Shown here: in pieces, positions 8,005 through 16,301 of the stretch | How the letters are laid out: each line of letters begins with the position of its first letter | Position numbering within the stretch: the first letter of the stretch is position 1 | NCBI RefSeq assembly: GCF_003846135.1 | Contig: NZ_RHHM01000019.1 | Location: 1 to 64,000, forward strand | Reading direction: 5' to 3' | DNA length: 64,000 nucleotides | DNA from: Erwinia psidii | GTDB taxonomy: Bacteria; Pseudomonadota; Gammaproteobacteria; Enterobacterales; Enterobacteriaceae | The notes under the pieces: generated by a model | Databases searched by the model: none | Seen by the model: the letters and a program-made list of their open reading frames with translations, nothing else | What the model was told of the DNA's origin: nothing | Made by a program: the position numbers and the translations under genes

Positions 8005-10239
8005 TTAGCGGTCTTTGGTAGATTTCCCGGATGAGGAACCGTTCAGGGGATCCCAGATTGACAGCCGATGAGACGATCCAATACCGAAAACACTGGCCGC
8101 AGTCACTTTTTGGGGAGGTAAGTTATTCTTCTCGGTATAGGTATCCACCGCCCGCTGAAGGAGGGATGATGCACCGGTGTTACAATTCCCGACCTTATCA
8201 GTGGCGTGCGGCGGCAGCCTTTGGAATTTGGGGGTGGAAATCTGTAACTGCTCACGACGTTGTTCGTCCACTTTCGGCTCCATGCCCGGAGAGGGAACGC
8301 CTGTTCCATCACGTCCCAACATTTCGTCCTGGTAAAGCTGATGAAGCGTAAACTGCCGTTTGGCTTCCAGCAGGTCGATGCTGTCCACGTCAGACATTTT
8401 CTTTAGCTGAACTTTTCGCCCGATGTCTTTTGGCATATTTTCAAAGGCGCGAAGATCCCGCTCCGGCGCTGGCGGCTTTGCAACCCTGTAATCACCGGCT
8501 CTTTTTGGCCACATTTCCATCGAGGACATCGGTAAATGACGATAGATGGAAGCGATCTCGTTGTGGAGTTCCTGAGGATCGACGGCATCCCCCCTGACCG
8601 CAGAATAGGCGTTATAAAAATCTTCGCGAGTGGCAAATGACCGTCCGGCAAGCGCCGAAATCGTAGTGCGGACGGGCTCGGATAACTTGTCAGGCATTTT
8701 AGAATCTGGCTTGCCGACAAGATGACCCAGCAGCTTCTCATTCAAAACAACCGGGCCACGCTTTGGATCGCCACCAACGCCATACAGAATTGCCCCGCTT
8801 TTGCGGCCCTGGTTAGGATGACCAGCCACCACATAACCATGCGTGGGAATGGCATAACCACGGGTATTCCGGTTAACGTAGTACACGGGGACTTTGGATA
8901 ACGTATCTGAGCCCCTGAGTTTCAGTTCCTTAAGCACGGTATCGAAGGCTTGTCGCTCACTTCCTTCGGGTAACGAGGGAAATTTGCCAGGGTGTCGCGC
9001 GTCAACGACCTGTCCATCACTGTCGCACCTGACGTCGATTAAGGCCGTTTCTCCTTTGACATCACGCGTTACCCTCATCCACCCATCGCCCAGATCGAGC
9101 ATGGTTGCATCCGGGCTCCCTTTGGCATCAGCCATAAATGCGACAAACCCCTTGACGCGAGACTCCGCATCCCGCATCCCCAACAGGGATTGGATCTTGT
9201 GGCTGACTTTGCCGGCAACCCCGGTTGATTTTGTCCAGTGTGTCCTCTTTTTTTCTGCGTACAGACCCGCTACTTTTTGTGTGTCGTCAGCGATGTCAGC
9301 GGAAACGTGAGATCCTGAACGGCTGGAAGCTGCGTGTGGCGGAATGTGGCGCAGGTCTTCAGGCGCAAGGCTCAGATAGTCGGCCAGAGAAGTGTGCGCC
9401 GACGACTCGCCATCTGCCTCCGCCGATCGCGGCAAGAGCTTGTTGTCACGCAACTGTTGCAGCAACTCCCCAGATCCTTTTGCCAGGTCGTGTAAATCGT
9501 GCCGCGTGGACGTATCCGGGCAATGCTCTGTCCATGCTGCCAAAGCGTCCGGCAGCCTTTCAAGGCCCAGAAGTGTATCAGCATGAGGATGGAGCAAAAG
9601 GCTCACTTCTGCAGGATGACCGCGGAGGTTTTCACTCAGCTCGGCGGTGCGGTTCCTGGCCATGCTAACAAAACTGCCAAACTTTTCGCAGGACGGCTGC
9701 CCGGCCAGGACATGGGGATCCAGATGGGTCAACGCCAGCAGATCCGGGATGCCTCGCACCGGCGCGTGCGACTCACTGGTCATTTGGCTTATTGACTGCT
9801 GTAGTCGCGCCGTTTTCAGATCTTCGCAAATCTGCGACAGCGGCTCATAGGAAGCATGCGACGTGGACGTATCGGCCAGCTGGCGTGTACATCGGTCAAT
9901 CATCCCTTTGAGCGCCTGCTGTTCATCGTTGCCCAGCCAGTGCCCCCCCTGCTCGCCCAGCGAAGCCTCGGAGAGCTGACTGCCAAGTTCAGCAACAACC
10001 AGATAAGACAGAGGATTCTTTTCCAGCTCACGCTGAAAGGTACCCAGAAGGTTGGTGAAATCGTGCGCTGCGGCAGTGGAGGTGCGGCCAAACGCCGCAT
10101 TCAGTTCTCCTGACGCGATGAACGCCTGGGTACGGCCCTGCGGTGATGATTGCGCATGACTGTTCCTGGCTTCGTGGGAAACATCAGAAACATTCGGCAG
10201 GAATGAATGAGAGGAGCGCGAGATCTGAGCTGGATTCAT
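8005..10239 (-). CDS. Candidate HrpL-regulated type III effector with a C-terminal Cys-His-Asp motif
   Basis: A 744-residue soluble protein without signal peptide or membrane helices. Its first 50 residues are rich in Ser, Asn and Gln, with no acidic residue before position 19, which fits type III secretion signals. A perfect hrp box lies 44 bases upstream. The N-terminal 300 residues look helical; the middle (about 340-480) has a beta-rich part (LDLGDGWMRVTRDVKG, YYVNRNTRGYAIPTHGY). Near the C-terminus are VGNCNTGAS (Cys686), SSHRLSIWDP (His724, Asp730), an order and spacing compatible with a papain-like or Tox-PL/dermonecrotic-type glutamine deamidase or protease fold. The protein ends only 14 residues after Asp730, so the fold may be truncated. 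I do not recognise the family as a named effector. No chaperone gene is adjacent. Confidence 0.75.
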   Translation of the reverse strand: MNPAQISRSSHSFLPNVSDVSHEARNSHAQSSPQGRTQAFIASGELNAAFGRTSTAAAHDFTNLLGTFQRELEKNPLSYLVVAELGSQLSEASLGEQGGHWLGNDEQQALKGMIDRCTRQLADTSTSHASYEPLSQICEDLKTARLQQSISQMTSESHAPVRGIPDLLALTHLDPHVLAGQPSCEKFGSFVSMARNRTAELSENLRGHPAEVSLLLHPHADTLLGLERLPDALAAWTEHCPDTSTRHDLHDLAKGSGELLQQLRDNKLLPRSAEADGESSAHTSLADYLSLAPEDLRHIPPHAASSRSGSHVSADIADDTQKVAGLYAEKKRTHWTKSTGVAGKVSHKIQSLLGMRDAESRVKGFVAFMADAKGSPDATMLDLGDGWMRVTRDVKGETALIDVRCDSDGQVVDARHPGKFPSLPEGSERQAFDTVLKELKLRGSDTLSKVPVYYVNRNTRGYAIPTHGYVVAGHPNQGRKSGAILYGVGGDPKRGPVVLNEKLLGHLVGKPDSKMPDKLSEPVRTTISALAGRSFATREDFYNAYSAVRGDAVDPQELHNEIASIYRHLPMSSMEMWPKRAGDYRVAKPPAPERDLRAFENMPKDIGRKVQLKKMSDVDSIDLLEAKRQFTLHQLYQDEMLGRDGTGVPSPGMEPKVDEQRREQLQISTPKFQRLPPHATDKVGNCNTGASSLLQRAVDTYTEKNNLPPQKVTAASVFGIGSSHRLSIWDPLNGSSSGKSTKDR

Positions 10240-10283
10240 TGGTTTTTCCTGGTGTCAGCGACATAAATATGCAAAAAGAGGAC

Positions 10284-10311
10284 TTAGTGGTATCCCGCCC
10301 GCAATGGTTCC
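10284..10311 (-). promoter_or_regulatory. hrp box (HrpL promoter) of the effector gene
   Basis: Read on the complement strand: GGAACC (10311-10306), 15 bases, CCACTAA (10290-10284). This is a complete match to the HrpL consensus GGAACC-N15/16-CCACNNA of Erwinia and Pseudomonas syringae. The ATG at 10239 follows 44 bases further on. Confidence 0.9.
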
Positions 10312-10759
10312 CGACGCCGTGATGAAAAAGCATACAACCCACCGGTTAAGGGTGGCAAAGCGCGGAGAAGTGGGAACGCTATAAATGATATCAGGGCAGC
10401 TAAAATTCATGCTAATCGGCGAACACAACGCTTCGCGATTCTGAAGTAAAAGGAGAAAATGCTATAGATTTGACATTACTGTCAGTGGTGCAATCGTGTA
10501 GCCCGGACAGAAACAATGGTTAACCCGCAAGCATCCAGGCCATACAATCACTGAGGAATAACGGGCGACAGGACATTATCAGGTATGCTTTACCGACAAA
10601 AAACACCGACATTTACGGGCGCAAGGCTCAGCCTGAACGCTGAGCCCCGTTAACCGACATGGCACGCCAGAAAGCCGTAGCGTTCAGCTGCGACAGTGGT
10701 GTAAAAAGGCCCAAAGCCTTTATCGATTAATTCATTAACAACGCAGTTTGCCGATCGGC
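10312..10759. other. Intergenic region between the effector promoter and the hsv-like operon
   Basis: About 450 bases without a supported gene. It holds the 3' end of the hsv-like transcript with the hairpin at 10625-10646. Confidence 0.5.
10625..10646 (-). terminator. Hairpin downstream of the hsv-like operon
   Basis: GGCTCAGC and GCTGAGCC flank a six-base loop, making an eight-pair stem about 115 bases after the stop of the last operon gene. The T-tract on the complement strand is poor, so termination is an inference. Confidence 0.4.
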
Positions 10760-12031
10760 CTACATCGCCTGAAGTCCGCTCATTTGAAGCGTCTTCTGCT
10801 GCGGAGAAAGGCTGACACGATAATCCGCTACGATGCATTTCAGATCGCGAGCCACGCTGTCACGGCTGCCACAAAATACAAATGACCCCAGACCATCTTT
10901 ATGGCAAAAGAACCCACCGGACGCAATATCGCCTGTATTGGGAAGTATCTGCATCTTAAGGGTTGACAGACTTCCGGCAAAGGGTAATGACACCTGTGAA
11001 ACATACAGTGGTTCTTTCGCAAGATGCTTTTTGGGGAACATCATATAACCCCAGGCTTTACCTTCAGGCCCGGCGTTGCGATCGACCTCCACCCCCAATT
11101 GCGCCACAAGATGGGTAAAACGCAGGTCCAGTCCACAGGCAAACTGTATCATCTCAACGGTAACCCCACCGCCGGGTCGGTAAGCAATCTCAAGCAATTC
11201 CACCCCTTCGCCAGCATCGCCGAACGCCTCAATATGGTAGACACCATCAGGGCCGTCAAAAGCTGACAGCACTTTTTCAGCAAATGGCCACCAGACGTCC
11301 CGGAGATCGGACTCGGTTACTGACAAATATCCCAGCGCACACTCCTCCAGGTAGTCAATGGGTTTACCGATATATTCGCCAGCGAACAGGTAGGCCAGCC
11401 GGCCTTGCAGCAAAACGGCATCCAGCTGATAAATGGGCTGCGGATTATAACTTTCGATAAAATATTGCGTCTCATCCATGTCGCAGTATTCAGCCTCTTC
11501 TGCGATGTCGATATCGTTGAGTTGACTGGCGTCACTGATAATTTTTACGCCAACCGAGCCTGCCAACGATCGGGGTTTCAAAATAACCGGAAACGACACC
11601 TCTCCCCGCCGGATTTCTTCAGCAGCGATCTCCCGTGCCGTATTAATTCCCGCCTGCCTGGCAATATGCTTCATTCGCTTTTTGTCACGAAACCGGGTCG
11701 CCATGTCAAAACTTAAGCCAGGCAACTGCCAGAAATCGTTGGCCCACGCAGCGATACAGACGGAAAATTCGTCATCCGTTAGTACTCTCGTGACGGAGTA
11801 TGTCGCTGCAATCTGTCTGAACACTGCTTCAACTTCGCTGTGTACAGCGAAGTTGCGGATAATAAACACGCCTTCAAATCTCAGTTCGTCCCCCGCCTGA
11901 TCTTTCAGATCTTCGAGCAGATAAATATATTTCCTGTTCGTATCAGGGTAACTCGCCATAATATTTTTCACGGTATGGCCCACATCCAGCTCAGATGAGA
12001 TAATCAGGATGGTTTCTGTTGCTTTGTACAT
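10760..12031 (-). CDS. hsvC: ATP-grasp ligase, HsvC-like (third gene of a HrpL-driven operon)
   Basis: A 423-residue protein of the ATP-grasp superfamily, which joins a carboxylate to an amine through an acyl-phosphate. The N-terminus (ILIISSELDVGHTVKNI) is a pre-ATP-grasp Rossmann-like part. FPVILKPRSLAGSVGVKII (about 160-180) carries the ATP-binding Lys and glycine-rich loop. YFIESYNPQPIYQLDAVLL and VYHIEAFG follow, and VELLEIAYRPGGG has the acidic metal-ligand region. It is a clear paralogue of the gene upstream at 12074-13321, with the same block order. AAAGG precedes the start by about ten bases. In Erwinia amylovora the HrpL-dependent hsvABC genes, required for systemic infection, encode an amidinotransferase followed by two further enzymes; the match in gene order is the basis for the symbol. 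Substrates are unknown. Confidence 0.75.
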   Translation of the reverse strand: MYKATETILIISSELDVGHTVKNIMASYPDTNRKYIYLLEDLKDQAGDELRFEGVFIIRNFAVHSEVEAVFRQIAATYSVTRVLTDDEFSVCIAAWANDFWQLPGLSFDMATRFRDKKRMKHIARQAGINTAREIAAEEIRRGEVSFPVILKPRSLAGSVGVKIISDASQLNDIDIAEEAEYCDMDETQYFIESYNPQPIYQLDAVLLQGRLAYLFAGEYIGKPIDYLEECALGYLSVTESDLRDVWWPFAEKVLSAFDGPDGVYHIEAFGDAGEGVELLEIAYRPGGGVTVEMIQFACGLDLRFTHLVAQLGVEVDRNAGPEGKAWGYMMFPKKHLAKEPLYVSQVSLPFAGSLSTLKMQILPNTGDIASGGFFCHKDGLGSFVFCGSRDSVARDLKCIVADYRVSLSPQQKTLQMSGLQAM

Positions 12032-12073
12032 TACTCGTAACCTTTTTTAATATTGCCGAATTAGCTGAAAAAA

Positions 12074-13321
12074 TTAAAATTCAGTAAGATATTCGGCAGC
12101 TACCTCTACTGAGTAATGCACATTGAGGTAATCCACATCCCGTGAGACTTTACTCATGTCACCGCAAAAGACGAAAGAACCAAGTGAATCCTTATAGCAA
12201 TAGAATTCGCCGGAGGCGATATCCCCCGCTACGGGGACTTTATGCATCCTCAGGGTGGGCATATTTTTAATCGGCGGCAGAGAAACCCTGGTGACATAAA
12301 GCGCCTGTGTGGAAAGGTGTTTCTTCGGAAAGGTCATATAACCAAAGGCTTCTTCCTTGCGATGCACGGTAATGTCCTCATTAAGCCCCAGTTGTGCAGC
12401 CAGATGAATGCGTTTCAGATTCAGGCCATACACCATCTCAACGATTTCGACGATGGCTGCGCCTCCCGGACGCCAGGCGATCTCCAGCAACTCCACGCCC
12501 GCACCTGAGTCAGCAAACGCCTCTATATGATAAACACCGTCTGGTGCTTCGAAAGCCGCCAGCGTTCTCTCTGCAAAAGGCCGCCAGATTTTGTCAATCG
12601 TCTCATCCCCCACAGCCAAAACGCCAACCGGTTTTTCACGCAGGAAATCAATGGGTTTGCCTAAATATTCACCAACGGAAATAAAAGACAAATTGCCTTT
12701 AAGAACCACACAGTCAATATGATAAATTGTGTTGGGGTTATATTGCTCAATAAAGTATTGTCTGGTATCCATATCCTTATATTCCGATGACCAGTCAATA
12801 TCCATTTCCGCAAGTTCTTTTTCGTCAGATATTATTTTTATTCCCATTGAACCTGCCAGGGACCGGGGTTTAACAATAACAGGGAACGAAACATCACCCT
12901 GCTTAATTTCCCTCATCGTAATTTCCCGTGCAGTCTGAATACCAGCCTGCTGAGCTATCTCTTTCATTCTTTTTTTATCACGAAACTTTCTCGCCATTTC
13001 GCGGGTGATACCTGGCAATTGCCAAAGATCATTCGCAAGTGCAGCAAGATAAACTGCAAACTCATCACAGGAGATAACCAAAGAGACGTTGTACTGCTCG
13101 GCTATTTTATCCAGCATTGTCGTGACATCCGCTAATGCAGCGAAGTCACGTACAATGAAATTTTCGGGGCGTTTCATATCATCAGTGGCTTCACCGAGAT
13201 AATCTTCCATTAAATAGATAAAATGATGTTTATCCAGCCCGTGGGCTGCTTTTACGGCTTCAACCGTATTTGCAGCATCCAGTTCGGAGGAGATAATCAG
13301 TACTGTTTGAGATGGTTGCAT
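12074..13321 (-). CDS. hsvB: ATP-grasp ligase, HsvB-like
   Basis: A 415-residue ATP-grasp protein, paralogous to the product of the next gene (start 42 bases downstream). VLIISSELDAANTVEAV opens the N-terminal domain; FPVIVKPRSLAGSMGIKII binds ATP; YFIEQYNPNTIYHIDCVVL, GVYHIEAFADSGAGVELLE and IAWRPGGAAIVE complete the catalytic fold. The usual EIN-x-R metal site reads EIAWR here and EIAYR in its neighbour, so both share the same departure. AGGAC lies eight bases before the start. The two genes together suggest stepwise addition of two amine building blocks to one carboxylate chain, a common layout in ribosome-independent peptide or siderophore-like metabolites. That is inference. Confidence 0.75.
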   Translation of the reverse strand: MQPSQTVLIISSELDAANTVEAVKAAHGLDKHHFIYLMEDYLGEATDDMKRPENFIVRDFAALADVTTMLDKIAEQYNVSLVISCDEFAVYLAALANDLWQLPGITREMARKFRDKKRMKEIAQQAGIQTAREITMREIKQGDVSFPVIVKPRSLAGSMGIKIISDEKELAEMDIDWSSEYKDMDTRQYFIEQYNPNTIYHIDCVVLKGNLSFISVGEYLGKPIDFLREKPVGVLAVGDETIDKIWRPFAERTLAAFEAPDGVYHIEAFADSGAGVELLEIAWRPGGAAIVEIVEMVYGLNLKRIHLAAQLGLNEDITVHRKEEAFGYMTFPKKHLSTQALYVTRVSLPPIKNMPTLRMHKVPVAGDIASGEFYCYKDSLGSFVFCGDMSKVSRDVDYLNVHYSVEVAAEYLTEF

Positions 13322-13333
13322 ATTTACGTCCTG

Positions 13334-13850
13334 TTATTTTTTCTTGTTGACCTGAATTTTTTTAAAGCAGCGATACAGGGCCAGCTGGTCCTGTGCGAAA
13401 TAAAAACGTTTATTCTTAACACACCTGGATAACCACGACCGACTGTGGATGTTCAGATATAATTTTTCAGACTGACGCCAGGATGTTACAACCAGCGTAG
13501 CGCTGTGGAATTCCCCCCGTTGTAAAATGTGGAGTGACAACAGGCTGATGATTCAGCTCATCAGGCCTGCGAACCCTGATACCTTCAGCTCGCCGGATAT
13601 CTGCCCGGATGTTTACTTCCTGCCTGGCTTTAACTACCCACTCTTCAGGGAAACGTTGTTCGTAATGTTTCTGCAAAAACTCACAGGTTTCTTTGGGAAT
13701 AAGGGCTTTCAACCCTGTGTCCCAGTCCAGAACACGAATATCATCCATAATCCCAACAATGGCCTCTTCAGGTAGGTGCGATTCCGTATAAACGTTTACC
13801 GGGCTTTCATTTGTTGAAAAACGGGCGTTTTTTTCTTTTTGGAGCTTCAT
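13334..13850 (-). pseudogene. hsvA: Amidinotransferase gene (HsvA-like) with a large internal deletion
   Basis: From the ATG at 13850 about 110 residues match the N-terminus of glycine/inosamine-type amidinotransferases: EEAIVGIMDDIRVLDWDTGL, RFPEEWVVKARQEV, AEGIRVRRPDELNH and PVVTPHFTTGG. At a six-G run near 13521 the sequence jumps. The other frame then reads GEFHSATLVVTSWRQ, which looks like the C-terminal G-G-x-FHCATLDV block around the catalytic Cys (here Ser), and goes on to a stop at 13334. About 200 central residues, including the catalytic His and Asp regions, are missing and the join is out of frame. The open frame itself ends at 13467. The gene cannot make active enzyme. It is first in the operon behind an hrp box and stops 12 bases before the hsvB-like gene. 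Confidence 0.7.
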
Positions 13851-14032
13851 GTTCGGCCCTGAATTAGGTTAAATTTTTCGAATGCTTTTCCTTAAAAACT
13901 GTAGGCTGTGTATCTTCCCTCGCCCCCTTCAAAAAGAGAAAAATTGTACAAATTCCCGGACTTACCTGTGTATCCCCCTAAAAAGTTAGCAGTATAATTA
14001 TCTGATTATATTAAAAAATACACATGGCAGGA

Positions 14033-14060
14033 TAGGTGGCAGAACAGAAATTTTAGTTCC
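14033..14060 (-). promoter_or_regulatory. hrp box (HrpL promoter) of the hsv-like operon
   Basis: Complement strand: GGAACT (14060-14055), 15 bases, CCACCTA (14039-14033). It matches GGAACY-N15-CCACNNA at every defined base. It lies 182 bases before the ATG of the amidinotransferase remnant and points at the three-gene operon. The leader is longer than usual and AT-rich. Confidence 0.85.
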
Positions 14061-14656
14061 AATGCGTTATTACTTTAAGATTTATCCTGGATGATGAAAG
14101 CATCACCATTTTTTATATAAATCCTGTCAACATAATCAGACTGAACGCCGTATACGCGCCATGCTACACCTGATTATTAATACATCGCCTGTTCAGTTTT
14201 TTCCGCCCAACAGACACTCCTGTATATGTCCAGGTATTGCTTGTGCTGCCGGGATGAAATTCGATCGGTGAGTTATCAAATGGCTGGAATGGCGATTATT
14301 TTAACCATTCATTCTGTCGGTTTAGCAGCAACGAACAGCGGTAACTTACTGTTTTTTTCGAGCCTGGTGACATTTTTTATGTTTACATCTGAATAATGTA
14401 TCTTTATTTTTTTTCAATTAATTCATGTAAATAATCACAAAAAAAGCGGAGAAATCGTCATCACCCTGCGGAATATAATCCTGTATTAAAAAATATCAAG
14501 GGAACTAATTTTTGATTTTAACCACTTACCGCCATTCATCTGTCCGTCTGACGGTGTTCATCGGAGTGTGAGCGCCGTGCGGTGCCACAATTCTGGCCGG
14601 TTGCCATCAGCAGGGAGATGATATGGCATTTTTATTTTTTATTAATGGAGTCATAC
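14061..14656. other. AT-rich intergenic region between divergent operons
   Basis: About 600 bases with no supported gene. It must hold the promoter of the DUF5993-dsbB-like genes; no specific operator was recognised. Confidence 0.45.
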
Positions 14657-14815
14657 ATGTTCATGTATCTACCCTTCTTAATCGGCTGCGGTATCGTTTT
14701 CAGCACGCTTGCCGGTAAGCGCAAACTGTCCTACGTGTTCTGGTTTGCCAATCTGATCGTTGTCCTCGCCTGGTTAAAATATCACGCCACCGATGCGCTT
14801 CTCCTTTCGTTTTAG
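14657..14815 (+). CDS. DUF5993 family small membrane protein
   Basis: A 52-residue inner-membrane protein (MFMYLPFLIGCGIVF onward) with two hydrophobic helices and the ending HATDALLLSF, the hallmark of the DUF5993 family. GGAG seven bases before the ATG at 14657 favours this start; longer in-frame starts at 14645 and 14582 lack a ribosome binding site. Members are usually encoded directly before a DsbB-like gene, as here, and are presumed to assist that redox protein. The role is otherwise unknown. Confidence 0.75.
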   Translation: MFMYLPFLIGCGIVFSTLAGKRKLSYVFWFANLIVVLAWLKYHATDALLLSF

Positions 14816-14823
14816 AGGTCACC

Positions 14824-15375
14824 ATGCAATTATCTGAAAAAAGAGATTTTTCCCGTTCACTGAATTTGTTAATGCTGGTTTTAGTGAGTACTGCCCTGCT
14901 TTGCGCATTTTACTTCCAGCTGCGATTTTTTGATCTTCCCTGCCCACTATGCCTGCTTCAGCGCGCGGCGTTGTTACTGACAGGCACGGGGTTACTTTTC
15001 AACCTCTGTTATGGCAACAAAAAGCTGCATTATGGCATGGTGATCCTTGGCGCGCTGGCGGTAGCTGCGGTCGCTACACGACATATTTTCCTGCATATCG
15101 TACCCGGTGATAAAGGCTACGGGCTTCCCTTCCTCGGACTGCACCTTTACACCTGGAGCTTTATTTTATCCGTAGTGATTATCATTGGTGTTGCCATCAC
15201 TCTGATGATTACTCCCGAAACTGCCACGCCAGCGGCTGCCAAAAAAACATTTATTCAGCACATTATCGTGGCCATTTTCGCGCTGCTGATGGTCGGTAAC
15301 CTTTTGTCCACTGTACTGGAGTGTGGTGGGGGTCAGTGTGATGATAATCCGACGTTTTATCAGCTACTGAAATAA
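14824..15375 (+). CDS. DsbB-like disulfide bond formation membrane protein
   Basis: A 183-residue protein with four main hydrophobic helices and PCPLCLLQR, the conserved CxxC of DsbB at the periplasmic end of helix 2 (residues about 40-48). A second cysteine pair occurs near the C-terminus (ECGGGQC). DsbB proteins reoxidise a periplasmic thiol oxidase and hand electrons to quinone. It starts eight bases after DUF5993 with AGAGGT as the ribosome binding site. It is not the housekeeping dsbB type: the C-terminal cysteine pair and DUF5993 partner point to a specialised family. Next to two glutathione-cleaving enzymes, it may control thiol state in the periplasm; that is inference. Confidence 0.85.
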   Translation: MQLSEKRDFSRSLNLLMLVLVSTALLCAFYFQLRFFDLPCPLCLLQRAALLLTGTGLLFNLCYGNKKLHYGMVILGALAVAAVATRHIFLHIVPGDKGYGLPFLGLHLYTWSFILSVVIIIGVAITLMITPETATPAAAKKTFIQHIIVAIFALLMVGNLLSTVLECGGGQCDDNPTFYQLLK

Positions 15376-15439
15376 TGCTTAATGCATCTGCTGGTGAAAG
15401 ATGTCTACCGATCATTGTTCAGGATGCGCGTAATAAAAT

Positions 15440-16231
15440 GTGGGAAAATTAATGGAAAAAATAAGCTCTTATATCGCTCTCATGGCAGTTTGCTTACTGC
15501 CTGTCAGTGCCTTCAGTCAGATTGTTGACTGGCAAAGTTCTGAGGGAATTCAGCGATTATCACAGGCCTCGGTGAAACAGGATTTCTTTTCTCTTGCACC
15601 GCAGTTCGAAGGACAAAATAACAAAGTCTACTGTGGTATTGCCTCGGCAACGATTGTGCTCAACACAATGCGTCTGCATGAGAATAAGAAAATAGAACCG
15701 GACAGTAGCCTGATAAGTCCTGAGGACCGTGCTTATTTCCCAAAAAAGAATGGCTGGGTACCTTTCTGGAATCGTTATACGCAGACCAGCGTGGTCAACT
15801 ATAGCGGCAAGCCGCGTATTGAAATTTTCGGTAAACCGAAAACCCCGGGTGGAGAGGCTGATTATGGTTTACACCTTGAGGACGAGCGCCGCTTGCTGAC
15901 CAATGCCGGATTAAAAGTGAACGCGGTTCCGGTGAGAGCGCTGGAACAGCAGGAGAAGATGAAAAAAGAGATTATTGCGGCAATGCAGCAGGATAAATCT
16001 TTTGTCATCGTTAACTTTTTGCGTAGCGCGATTGGTCAGTCCGGTGACGGACATTTCTCACCATTAGGCGCTTATGATGCTAAAAGCGATTCATTTTTGA
16101 TTATGGATGTATCAAACACTGAACATCCCTGGATATGGCTGGACAGTCAGACGCTGTTTAAGGGTATGCATACGCTTGATGGTGCAGAGTATCGTGGCTA
16201 TCTGATTGTCAGAGAATCTGACAAAGCCTGA
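15440..16231 (+). CDS. Phytochelatin-synthase-like glutathione peptidase, exported
   Basis: A protein of 259-263 residues (ATG at 15452 or GTG at 15440) with an N-terminal signal peptide ending near SAFS. It has the papain-like triad of phytochelatin synthases: Cys61 in VYCGIASAT, His201 in GDGHFSPLGAY and Asp219 in IMDVSN, numbered from 15452. Bacterial homologues consist only of the catalytic domain and mainly cut glycine from glutathione, giving gamma-glutamylcysteine; peptide polymerisation is weak. The next gene is gamma-glutamyltranspeptidase, which would take the product further. The signal peptide places both in the periplasm. Confidence 0.88.
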   Translation: MGKLMEKISSYIALMAVCLLPVSAFSQIVDWQSSEGIQRLSQASVKQDFFSLAPQFEGQNNKVYCGIASATIVLNTMRLHENKKIEPDSSLISPEDRAYFPKKNGWVPFWNRYTQTSVVNYSGKPRIEIFGKPKTPGGEADYGLHLEDERRLLTNAGLKVNAVPVRALEQQEKMKKEIIAAMQQDKSFVIVNFLRSAIGQSGDGHFSPLGAYDAKSDSFLIMDVSNTEHPWIWLDSQTLFKGMHTLDGAEYRGYLIVRESDKA

Positions 16232-16301
16232 AAGTGATTTTTATCATCATACCACGGCGAAAGGACTCGCCTCATTTTGTGAAATACAGAGAAATTATCC
16301 A

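Noticed and set aside
16206..16301. Upstream extension of the ggt frame
   Set aside because: It overlaps the preceding gene and would hide the signal peptide that begins at 16302.
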